From: Calditrichota bacterium
GTDB taxonomy: Bacteria > Calditrichota > Calditrichia > RBG-13-44-9 > J075
Direction: 5' to 3'
Length of the DNA stretch: 8,055 nucleotides
Assembly (NCBI GenBank): GCA_024275555.1
Contig: JAJRYW010000628.1
Location: 1-8,055, forward strand
The notes under the pieces were generated by a model. That model had not been told where the DNA came from. It saw nothing but the letters and a program-made list of their open reading frames with translations, and searched no databases. Made by a program: the position numbers and the translations under genes. Each line of letters opens with the position of its first letter. Positions within the stretch are counted from its first letter, which is position 1. This document shows, one piece after another, positions 1-5,947 of this stretch.

Positions 1-2
1 GG

Positions 3-68
3 AAGGAAAGGGAAAAGATGGACGATGTCGTGGGCATTTTAACCCAGGAACCGGCTGCAGCAATCTGA
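3..68 (+). CDS. 3' end of an unidentified upstream gene (partial)
   Basis: The third frame is open from the window edge to a TGA at 66-68. It reads as a charged, helix-like tail (KEREKMDDVVGILTQEPAAAI). The other two plus frames close at 42 and 86 with less protein-like text. The stop lies 25 bases before the kinase gene on the same strand, as expected for a preceding operon member. The fragment is too short to name a family, and only context and composition support it. Confidence 0.4.
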   Translation, partial: KEREKMDDVVGILTQEPAAAI

Positions 69-93
69 TCAATTCTCACGTGGGGTAAAAAGG

Positions 94-1479
94 ATGTTTA
101 TACCCAATAAAAGCCACTCGGAAGTGGCGCCGCAAAATGGCCGTGAATCCGGCGATTCCGCCAACTCGGCCCCAATATCAGACCTGGTTGAAGAATACGC
201 CCTGCGCATCAAAAAGCTGGAAGAAGAAAATTCTGCCCTGAGCGACCAGCTTTCGCACTACCGGAAACTCCACGGACAGATGTCCGATTCAATCAATGAA
301 TCTCTGACCATTCAAAAAGCCTCGGAAATCATTACCCAACATCTGGAGTATGATAAAATTGCCTCCGCCCTGCTGGAGCTATGCAGCCGCATTCTGAAAT
401 TCTCCGACGGCAATATTTTTCTTGCCAGCGGGAATTCCTGGAACGCCATCCTGCCAAATGAAAACCCGGATTTTCAAATTCTACTCAACAACCTCTCCGA
501 AGAGGGAATTATTGATTGGATTTTGGATCAGAATCGAACCGTTGTCATTCCTTCGGAAGAGTTGCTTCAAAGCGATCAACTGCAATCCCGGCAGGGCACC
601 CTGGTGTTAGCGCCGCTCTCCGTCAACAAAAAAAAATTGGGGATTTTGGTTTTAAAAACCGACATCGCCCAGGACGACTTTTCCAAGCAAAACCTGCAAC
701 TGCTTAAAATCCTTTCCCTGCAAGCGGCCATTGCCATTCAGTACACGCGCTTGTACAAGAATCTGGAAGAGACCCACCATAACCTGGAAAACTCCCAGGC
801 CAACCTGATGCACGCCATCAAATTAGCCACAGTGGGGGAAATTGCCGGCGGGATTGCCCATGAGATTAACAATCCGCTGCAAATTATCCTGGGAAAAATC
901 CAGATCGCCAAAATGGGTAAGATGACCCCGGACACCTTCCAGCTTTTGGAAATGCAGGCGTTGAGAATTGCCACCATTGTGCGGGGGTTGTTGACCCTGG
1001 CCCGCCGCGGGGACAGCAATGGCGACACGGCGGTTGATTTTCGTTACCTGGTCGAGAATACCATTGAATTAATCCGCAACCAGATTGAAAAACGCAATAT
1101 CACCATCCAGGTGAGCCTGGCCAGCAGACTTCCGGCAATTTGGGGAAACAGTATTTTCTTACAGCAAATCCTGCTGAATTTTATTTTGAGCGCCAAAAAG
1201 CGGATGGTTGGCGGCGGGGAAATCCGTATTACCGCTGCGGTAAACCAGGACGGGGTTTTGGAAGTGGAAATTGCCGACAACGGGCCCTCCTTAGCCTCCA
1301 ACATTATTGCCTCCATTTTGGACCCGTTTGCCTCGGTGGGTTCCTCCCGGGAAGCGGAGGCGCATTTCGGATTGCTTATCAGCGTGCAAATGATTCGGGA
1401 AATCGGCGGCGACATCACCATTAAAACGGTGGAACCGCAGGGAAATATCGTTTCGATATTAATGCCGATCAAAACCTGA
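94..1479 (+). CDS. GAF-domain sensor histidine kinase with degenerate ATP-binding domain
   Basis: A soluble 461-residue sensor kinase with no transmembrane segment. After a polar N-terminus comes a short coiled coil (about 30-60), then a GAF-like sensory domain (about 75-215), a linker helix, and a HisKA dimerisation domain. The H-box is GEIAGGIAHEINNPL with His256 as the likely phospho-acceptor, in the NtrB-like style. The C-terminal third is a HATPase fold: N-box around 356-371, G1 box ADNGPS with Asp395, and a G2-like stretch HFGLLIS (424-430). Two features are odd. The N-box Asn that normally coordinates Mg is Ser366, and the first glycine of the GxGLGL-type G2 motif is replaced. Autokinase activity may thus be weak or absent. 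The ATG at 94 is the only good start after the in-frame TAA at 40-42. A GGGG at 82-85 lies 8 bases upstream as a possible ribosome site. By analogy with FlrB/FleS-type kinases it may serve flagellar regulation, but that is inference from the neighbours. No cognate response regulator gene adjoins it within the window, unless it is the receiver protein at 4757. Confidence 0.85.
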   Translation: MFIPNKSHSEVAPQNGRESGDSANSAPISDLVEEYALRIKKLEEENSALSDQLSHYRKLHGQMSDSINESLTIQKASEIITQHLEYDKIASALLELCSRILKFSDGNIFLASGNSWNAILPNENPDFQILLNNLSEEGIIDWILDQNRTVVIPSEELLQSDQLQSRQGTLVLAPLSVNKKKLGILVLKTDIAQDDFSKQNLQLLKILSLQAAIAIQYTRLYKNLEETHHNLENSQANLMHAIKLATVGEIAGGIAHEINNPLQIILGKIQIAKMGKMTPDTFQLLEMQALRIATIVRGLLTLARRGDSNGDTAVDFRYLVENTIELIRNQIEKRNITIQVSLASRLPAIWGNSIFLQQILLNFILSAKKRMVGGGEIRITAAVNQDGVLEVEIADNGPSLASNIIASILDPFASVGSSREAEAHFGLLISVQMIREIGGDITIKTVEPQGNIVSILMPIKT

Positions 1480-1488
1480 TTGGTGTTG

Positions 1489-1495
1489 AAGGGAG
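1489..1495 (+). promoter_or_regulatory. Ribosome binding site fixing the start of the AMIN/TPR gene
   Basis: AAGGGAG ends 8 bases before the ATG at 1504. The frame is open back to a TTG at 1480, which directly follows the kinase stop codon and has no ribosome site. The ATG at 1504 is therefore the preferred start. Confidence 0.6.
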
Positions 1496-1503
1496 TTGGG
1501 AAA

Positions 1504-3129
1504 ATGAACATCAAATTGTCAAACAACCGGGAATTTATAAACACAGCCGCCCTGGCCGTTGTGATGATTACCATACTTTGCGTACTAACCGCAATAGCCT
1601 GGGGAGCGGATTACCGCTATAAACAAAATATGTCCTCTACGGAAATTTCTATCCACGACGCCCGCTTGCTGCAGGCAAAAGTTCTGGGCGCGGCAGACCC
1701 GACCCAAAAGATTGTTATCAAATTGAGCGGCCGAGGCAACCTCATCGATCAAAACAGTATTTCCGGCTGGCAAATTCCGCAACAATCCGGCATTGCCGGG
1801 CTGCGGGTGATTCCCTATAGTGAAAACCGCTTATTGATCGTAGAACTCCTTGACGCTCTTACTTATCAATTTTTACCGGAAGCCAACGGTTTCCGCCTGG
1901 TAATCCACGATGCGGATTTTCGCAATCCCACCGAGTACCTTTACCGCAAGGGATTGTATCACCACAATCGCGGCGAGCTGAAAAAAGCGTTGTCTTATTA
2001 CCGTCGTGTTGCCCTGGGCCAACGCGGCCACGCTTATGCCTATTATAAGGCAGGGCAAATCCGCATGAACTGGAAAGATTATCGTAAAGCCGAGATCAAT
2101 CTGCGCAAAGCGCTTTATTACGGATGCGACTCCAGCGGGGTCTACAACGCCCTGGCAGAACTGTACCAGCGCACCGGGAAAACCAAATTGGCTGATGAGT
2201 ATCGCCGCAAATACCGTTCGTTACTTCCCGGGCAGGCGCCGCTAAAATCATCTCCGTCCCCGACCCGTCGGATTCGGCGGCGCAACCGGCTGGTTGACAA
2301 CACGGCGGCAGACAGCACCGGCCAAATGGCAAACATCCGCGAGGCAACAAACCCCGAGAAATCAGGAGCAATCCCACCCTGGCTCCGGGATTACCGCTTC
2401 CTGCTGGCCCTGATGATCGCCCTTACCACCGTTGCGATACTATTTGCCCTGTACCGCCTGCTGCTTCGGATCCCCGGGAAGAAATCCGCCCGGAAGAGAG
2501 TGGCGGCAACCAGGACAACTTTGCCCGAGAAAGAAGTTCCGCCGCCGCAACCGGCAGCACCGACGACGGCACAGAAAACGCCGGCGCCGGAGCCGCAAGT
2601 TGAGCAGACGGAAACCGCAACTCCACAGGCCGTGGTAGCCCGGGTGCGCGATTTAGATCCCCAGGAAATGGAGCGAATCGGAGAAACTCTTTTCCGGCTG
2701 GTAAATCTTTCCAAGCCGGATGATGATAGCGAGGGGGAAGAACTCATCGGAGAGGGCCTCCCCCAGGTCTTCTCCCCCCGGGACGCCCTTCTCCGCAAGC
2801 GGTTCCAGGAGTGGGAACAACAGCAGAAAGAGGAATCCTCTTCCACGGGGAACCGCGCCGTTCTGCCGGTAGATGAGCAGAAGCAGGCCGACATTCCCGA
2901 GGAGGAATCCACCCGGAACATTGCCAAAAAACTGCATATCGGGGTGGGTGAACTTGAGTTGGCCTTAAACCTTTCTGCGCAACAAGACCCGGCAACAACC
3001 CCGGCCAATCCCCGGGAACTGGTTACCCGACTGGCCGCCCAGAATCTTTCCATCGAAGAGATCGCCCGGCGCACCCGACTGGGCAGCTCCGAGGTGGAAA
3101 TGCTGCTGAAACTGAACCGGGCCAGGTAG
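1504..3129 (+). CDS. AMIN-like/TPR membrane protein with cytoplasmic twin HTH-like repeats
   Basis: A 541-residue protein of unassigned function. Residues 10-35 are a hydrophobic signal peptide or anchor (cleavage plausible near AWGA-D). Residues about 40-140 form a beta-rich AMIN-like domain of the kind found in envelope proteins that touch peptidoglycan or secretins (weak match by eye). About 143-245 are three TPR-like helical pairs (GELKKALSYYRR, DYRKAEINLRKALYYG, GKTKLADEYRRKY). A basic linker leads to a transmembrane helix at about 299-322, followed by a Pro/Ala/Thr-rich stretch and an acidic low-complexity region. The C-terminus holds two similar segments, about 469-490 (TRNIAKKLHIGVGELELALNL) and 516-537 (IEEIARRTRLGSSEVEMLLKL). 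They resemble the short HTH-like tail (IA..L.L..GEVE.LL.L) of small proteins of flagellar loci such as the DUF6115 type. Predicted topology is a periplasmic AMIN/TPR half and a cytoplasmic HTH-bearing tail. The gene starts 24 bases after the kinase and is probably co-transcribed with it. I know no named protein with this exact order. Confidence 0.8.
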   Translation: MNIKLSNNREFINTAALAVVMITILCVLTAIAWGADYRYKQNMSSTEISIHDARLLQAKVLGAADPTQKIVIKLSGRGNLIDQNSISGWQIPQQSGIAGLRVIPYSENRLLIVELLDALTYQFLPEANGFRLVIHDADFRNPTEYLYRKGLYHHNRGELKKALSYYRRVALGQRGHAYAYYKAGQIRMNWKDYRKAEINLRKALYYGCDSSGVYNALAELYQRTGKTKLADEYRRKYRSLLPGQAPLKSSPSPTRRIRRRNRLVDNTAADSTGQMANIREATNPEKSGAIPPWLRDYRFLLALMIALTTVAILFALYRLLLRIPGKKSARKRVAATRTTLPEKEVPPPQPAAPTTAQKTPAPEPQVEQTETATPQAVVARVRDLDPQEMERIGETLFRLVNLSKPDDDSEGEELIGEGLPQVFSPRDALLRKRFQEWEQQQKEESSSTGNRAVLPVDEQKQADIPEEESTRNIAKKLHIGVGELELALNLSAQQDPATTPANPRELVTRLAAQNLSIEEIARRTRLGSSEVEMLLKLNRAR

Positions 3130-3140
3130 GCCCTTCCGGG

Positions 3141-3181
3141 TTTCAATCGACACCCCGGGCATCCGGGATTGTCGATTGAAA
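3141..3181. repeat. 12-bp perfect inverted repeat with nested inner stem
   Basis: TTTCAATCGACA (3141-3152) is the exact reverse complement of 3170-3181. Inside it, CCCGG (3154-3158) can pair with CCGGG (3163-3167) around a GCAT loop, giving a long stable hairpin 11 bases after the stop of the AMIN/TPR gene. It is followed by A residues, not T. It could protect the mRNA 3' end or act as a non-canonical terminator. Confidence 0.75.
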
Positions 3182-3188
3182 AAATGGC

Positions 3189-3220
3189 AACTACTCAGGT
3201 GTTATTTAACCTGAGTAGTT
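3189..3220. repeat. Second 12-bp perfect inverted repeat
   Basis: AACTACTCAGGT (3189-3200) pairs perfectly with ACCTGAGTAGTT (3209-3220) across an 8-base loop. On the minus strand the hairpin is followed four bases later by six T (the A-run at 3179-3184), which is the form of an intrinsic terminator for minus-strand transcription. No minus-strand gene is seen nearby that would need it. Confidence 0.75.
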
Positions 3221-3229
3221 ACAAAAAAT

Positions 3230-3280
3230 GATTTACGAATGAATTTCAAATCGTAAATCGCGATTCGTAAATCGTAAATC
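3230..3280. repeat. Degenerate heptamer tandem array with an inverted leading copy
   Basis: From 3248 to 3280 the sequence divides into 7-base units AAATCGT, AAATCGC, GATTCGT, AAATCGT, AAATC. Before it, GATTTACGAAT (3230-3240) is the exact reverse complement of ATTCGTAAATC (3263-3273), so the array can fold back on itself. Read on the minus strand it gives the spurious peptide YDLRIAIYDL. Similar heptameric intergenic arrays are known from several bacterial lineages, and their function is unclear. Confidence 0.75.
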
Positions 3281-3281
3281 A

Positions 3282-3319
3282 ACTCTCCGGGGAAGCCTTT
3301 CCCCCGGGCGGAGTCCCGG
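3282..3319. repeat. GC-rich palindromic patch
   Basis: CCGGGGAA (3287-3294) and TTCCCCCGG (3299-3307) are complementary apart from one extra base. CCGGG (3304-3308) can alternatively pair with CCCGG (3315-3319) around a 6-base loop. The two foldings are mutually exclusive. No T-run follows directly. Confidence 0.4.
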
Positions 3320-3462
3320 AGCAGGTATCGTTCCTTATCTTTACCCCTGTTATTTGTGTGTGGTTTCCCTGTTTTGCCGGCTGAAGAACGTTTTTTTTGA
3401 CCGGCAGTTCGGCCGATCCTGCTCCTCAAACCGCTTAAATCCGTTTCCTCCCTGAAAAAACT

Positions 3463-3489
3463 GAAATCCGGCCGTCTTACTGCCGATAG
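3463..3489 (+). promoter_or_regulatory. Candidate sigma-28 (FliA) promoter upstream of the FliK-like gene
   Basis: The -35-like GAAA (3463-3466) and the -10-like GCCGATAG (3482-3489) are separated by exactly 15 bases. The FliA consensus is TAAA-N15-GCCGATAA, so the match is 3 of 4 and 7 of 8 with ideal spacing. A start of transcription near 3496-3499 would leave an AT-rich leader of about 22-25 bases before the ATG at 3521. It would place the FliK-like, receiver-kinase and FapA genes in the late flagellar class. The flagellar identity of the downstream genes supports it independently. Confidence 0.6.
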
Positions 3490-3520
3490 TTTAATTAATT
3501 TAAAAATCCTAGTACCGCTT

Positions 3521-4744
3521 ATGATCTATGCAACACAAATCGGCCAACCGGCAATACAACCGCTATCCTCTCAGCCCACCCTGTCAGTGGGAGACATCGT
3601 GATCGGACGCGTTACCAAACAGGTCGCCAAAGAGATCTATCACATTCGTTTTCACGGAAAATCATATTCGGTGCAAAGCCAATTGTCTCTGCGTACCGGC
3701 AATTATGTCTTGCTGCAATTGCAGGAAATTGGAGAACAACTGAGCTTTAAACTGTTAGACAGCATCCCGGAGTTAAACGCGGCTCAGCTATCTCAATCCT
3801 TGAAGCCGTTGCTTTCCAACCACGACAATCAATTCACGACAGCTTTCCTGCGGCTCTCGCTGCGGTATCACTTGCCGGTAAATTTGGAGCATCTGCGCTA
3901 CTTAAAGGAACTCTACCGGGCGGTTCTGGAGGAGGGGGAAGTGAGCGAGCTTGATTTTCTCCAACCCTATTTTTTTCAAAACCGTCAAATTGCCTCGCAT
4001 TTGCTTACCGACCGTTTTTTGTTAGTGCGCTGGTACTGGGGGCGGCGGCGGCTGCAGGAAGATCTGGCCCGCCGGCAGGAATCAAAAGATGCGGAATCGT
4101 CCCCGGGGGGAGCCGAGAGCCCCTTTTCCCTTTTGACAAATACAGCCGGCGCCATGCAATCATTCCTGAGCGCGGAGAATGTACTCCGCTGGCTGCTGCG
4201 CGAACTGGGGGCCCGTTCATCGCCCGAGTTGCCCCGGGAACATCCCGAGCAGGAGCTGGTCAAAATCATCAACCGGCTCACCACCTTATCGGAACTGCCG
4301 GAATCCCCCGACTGGCCCGAATCCGCCCGGGATTTACTGAACAGCGCCTTGTTTATCGGTTTCCAACTGGCGCTGTTCCGGAAATCGCTCTGGTGCTGTC
4401 TGCCTGTTTTTTTACAAGACCGGGAGCCGCTGGTATTCCTTCGCCGCCAGCACCTGGAGGGGATAGGAACACGATATTCCTTCAAATTTGAGGCGGATGA
4501 AATCTACCGGTACCGCCCGGTCATCCGGGGTGTTTTACAAAATGAACAAATCACCATACATTTTGAGCATCCCGATCAAGAATTTCGTAAATTAGTCGAG
4601 GATAGTATTCCTTTGCTGCGGCAAGCACTACACCGCCTGGGTCTGCAAGAGATTCACGTGCATACACGCCAGCCGCAGAAACCGGAAGGGTTCTTCGAGG
4701 GCCTGGTTCCAAAATCGGTAAACAGCCTGGATAAATTGATTTAG
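3521..4744 (+). CDS. fliK: FliK-like flagellar hook-length control protein
   Basis: A 407-residue protein with the layout of divergent FliK proteins. Near the N-terminus (about 23-80) is a beta-rich segment beginning SVGDIVIGRVTK and ending LRTGNYVLLQLQEIGEQLSFKLLD, a 'property of the link' pattern often found in FliK-like proteins. The middle is helical and variable, with a Ser/Gly/Glu-rich linker near 187-200. The C-terminal part (about 285-382) resembles the FliK C-terminal domain: a strand pair around PVFLQDREPLVFL, then GVLQNEQITIHFEHPDQEFRK, then a helix LLRQALHRLGLQEIHVHT. FliK measures hook length and switches the export gate from hook to filament substrates. Identity is by pattern only, and sequence conservation in this family is low. 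No clear ribosome site precedes the ATG at 3521, but there is no other ATG, GTG or TTG back to the in-frame TGA at 3398-3400. The gene ends 12 bases before the receiver-kinase gene and probably heads that operon. Confidence 0.6.
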   Translation: MIYATQIGQPAIQPLSSQPTLSVGDIVIGRVTKQVAKEIYHIRFHGKSYSVQSQLSLRTGNYVLLQLQEIGEQLSFKLLDSIPELNAAQLSQSLKPLLSNHDNQFTTAFLRLSLRYHLPVNLEHLRYLKELYRAVLEEGEVSELDFLQPYFFQNRQIASHLLTDRFLLVRWYWGRRRLQEDLARRQESKDAESSPGGAESPFSLLTNTAGAMQSFLSAENVLRWLLRELGARSSPELPREHPEQELVKIINRLTTLSELPESPDWPESARDLLNSALFIGFQLALFRKSLWCCLPVFLQDREPLVFLRRQHLEGIGTRYSFKFEADEIYRYRPVIRGVLQNEQITIHFEHPDQEFRKLVEDSIPLLRQALHRLGLQEIHVHTRQPQKPEGFFEGLVPKSVNSLDKLI

Positions 4745-4756
4745 CTGAGAGTGAGC

Positions 4757-5947
4757 ATGAAATCGACCCGCAAAGCCAAAGTTCTGGTTGTAGAAGACAA
4801 CCAGGAAAGCCGGGACCTGCTGGTGTATTTTCTGAAACCGGCCGGGTACGAAGTAGTCATTGCCGAAGATGGGGTGGAAGCGCTGGAATACATCAACCGG
4901 GAATTGCCGGATGTTATCCTGCTGGACGCCATGATGCCCCGGATGAACGGCTATCAAGTTTGTGAACGGCTCAAAAAAGATCGCCGCACCTTTCATATTC
5001 CCATCATCATGATTACCGCTTTGAAGGAACTGAAGGATAAAATCCAGGCCCTGGAAGCCGGCGCAGATGACTTTATTTCCAAACCGTTTGACAGCGTGGA
5101 ATTGTTGACCCGGGTTAAATCGCTGCTGCGCATCAAAACTTTTTATGATGAGCTGATCCAGCGCAACCGGGAATTGGAAGAACAAAAACAGCGGCTGGAG
5201 CAGGAGGACCAACTCAAAAAAGAGCTCACCCACTTGATTACTCACGATATGAAAAGCCCCCTCTTTGTTATCCAGGGGAATATCCAGATGATGCACATGC
5301 TCCGGGAGAAGGGTGAGCACGTGGAGAGTAATAAGTATGTGAAGCGGATCGAGCGGAGCAGTAAAGGGCTGCTGCGAATGATTCTCAATTTGATCGACAT
5401 CAGCCGCCTGGAACAGAACTCGATGGATCTTTCTCTGTGTGCGACGGCCATCGATCAATTGGTAGACTCTATTTTGCCTTATTACCTGGATATGCCGGAA
5501 AATAACACGAAAAGGGTGGAAAAACATTTCAACGCCAACCTCCCCAAAGTTTATGTTGACCAGGAAATTTTCGAGCGGGTTCTGGACAATTTATTTACCT
5601 ATGTGTTTAAGAATACTCCCGATAATTCAGTGGTGCACATTGGAGCGGAATCCACCGATAATGACCTGGTTTTGTTAAAAGTTTATCACCAGGGGCGGCA
5701 TATTCCGGAAGAGTTTCACGAGAAGGTGTTTACCAAGTTTGCTCAACAGGAGATGAAGGAAGCCGGATTTAAACCTGCCCGCGCCCTCGGGTTGATTTTT
5801 TGCCGGTTAGCCCTGGAAGCCAACCGGGGTACGATTCAAATCGACCCTGGCTATACCGAAGGAACCGGTTTTATTGTCAAGCTCCCCACCTGGAATAGCA
5901 GCAGTAAGGAAGCTATGGAGAGCCGCGATGCCGTTAAAGCCCGATAA
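4757..5947 (+). CDS. Receiver domain fused to a degenerate histidine kinase
   Basis: A 396-residue soluble protein. Residues about 7-122 are a complete receiver domain: acidic pair Glu13/Asp14, phospho-acceptor Asp57 in ILLDAMMP, switch Thr87 and Lys109 in SKPF. A coiled-coil linker (about 130-158) joins it to a HisKA-type region with the H-box LITHDMKSPL (His163). The C-terminal HATPase-like domain is degenerate. In the N-box the motif DNLFTYVFKNTP has Tyr282 where the Mg-binding Asn belongs. The G1 box reads VYHQGRHIP, so the adenine-binding Asp is His311 and the GxG is lost. Only a GL pair remains of G2. By known kinase chemistry ATP binding should be lost, so the protein is more likely a phosphorylation-responsive scaffold, phosphotransfer module or phosphatase than a working kinase. 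I chose the ATG at 4757 because GAGAG (4746-4750) is well placed for it; a GTG at 4751 would add two residues. It sits between the FliK-like and FapA genes, which suggests control of flagellar assembly or placement. Confidence 0.85.
   Translation: MKSTRKAKVLVVEDNQESRDLLVYFLKPAGYEVVIAEDGVEALEYINRELPDVILLDAMMPRMNGYQVCERLKKDRRTFHIPIIMITALKELKDKIQALEAGADDFISKPFDSVELLTRVKSLLRIKTFYDELIQRNRELEEQKQRLEQEDQLKKELTHLITHDMKSPLFVIQGNIQMMHMLREKGEHVESNKYVKRIERSSKGLLRMILNLIDISRLEQNSMDLSLCATAIDQLVDSILPYYLDMPENNTKRVEKHFNANLPKVYVDQEIFERVLDNLFTYVFKNTPDNSVVHIGAESTDNDLVLLKVYHQGRHIPEEFHEKVFTKFAQQEMKEAGFKPARALGLIFCRLALEANRGTIQIDPGYTEGTGFIVKLPTWNSSSKEAMESRDAVKAR
5917..5920 (+). promoter_or_regulatory. Ribosome binding site fixing the fapA start
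   Basis: GGAG lies 7 bases before the ATG at 5928, inside the end of the receiver-kinase gene. The reading frame is open further back to a TTG at 5874 with no ribosome site, and the extra 18 residues would not resemble the family N-terminus. The overlap suggests translational coupling. Confidence 0.65.

Larger units (their letters stand above)
3130..3520 (+). other. 391-base intergenic spacer rich in inverted and tandem repeats
   Basis: No convincing gene lies here on either strand. The reverse-strand open frame at 3202-3429 is low-complexity text produced by the heptamer array. In order the spacer holds a 12-bp inverted repeat, a second 12-bp inverted repeat, the heptamer array, a GC-rich palindromic patch, a run of eight T at 3391-3398 and a sigma-28-type promoter. 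Neither 12-bp hairpin is followed by T residues on the plus strand, so a canonical intrinsic terminator for the upstream gene is not evident. Confidence 0.6.

Noticed and set aside
1445..1471. GCCGATCA before the AMIN/TPR gene as another sigma-28 -10 element
   Set aside because: The bases 15 upstream (ATAT) do not resemble TAAA, and the site lies within kinase coding sequence.
2391..3146. Minus-strand open frame of 251 codons, Ser/Arg/Cys-rich
   Set aside because: The composition is typical of antisense translation of a Pro/Ala/Glu-rich gene. The plus strand carries TPR, transmembrane and HTH-like features.
3230..3280. CRISPR array
   Set aside because: The units are 7 bases and contiguous with no spacers, and no cas gene is nearby.
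3375..3406. TGCCGG/CCGGCA flanking eight T as an intrinsic terminator
   Set aside because: The T-run lies inside the 20-base loop rather than after the stem, and the stem is only 6 bp.
3393..3419. GCCGATCC as an alternative sigma-28 -10 element
   Set aside because: It matches only 6 of 8 bases, the -35 position is TTTT, and a better site lies closer to the gene at 3463-3489.
4628..5527. Long minus-strand open frame of 299 codons opposite the receiver-kinase gene
   Set aside because: It is a shadow of a well-supported plus-strand gene with complete receiver motifs, and its own translation has no recognisable domain.
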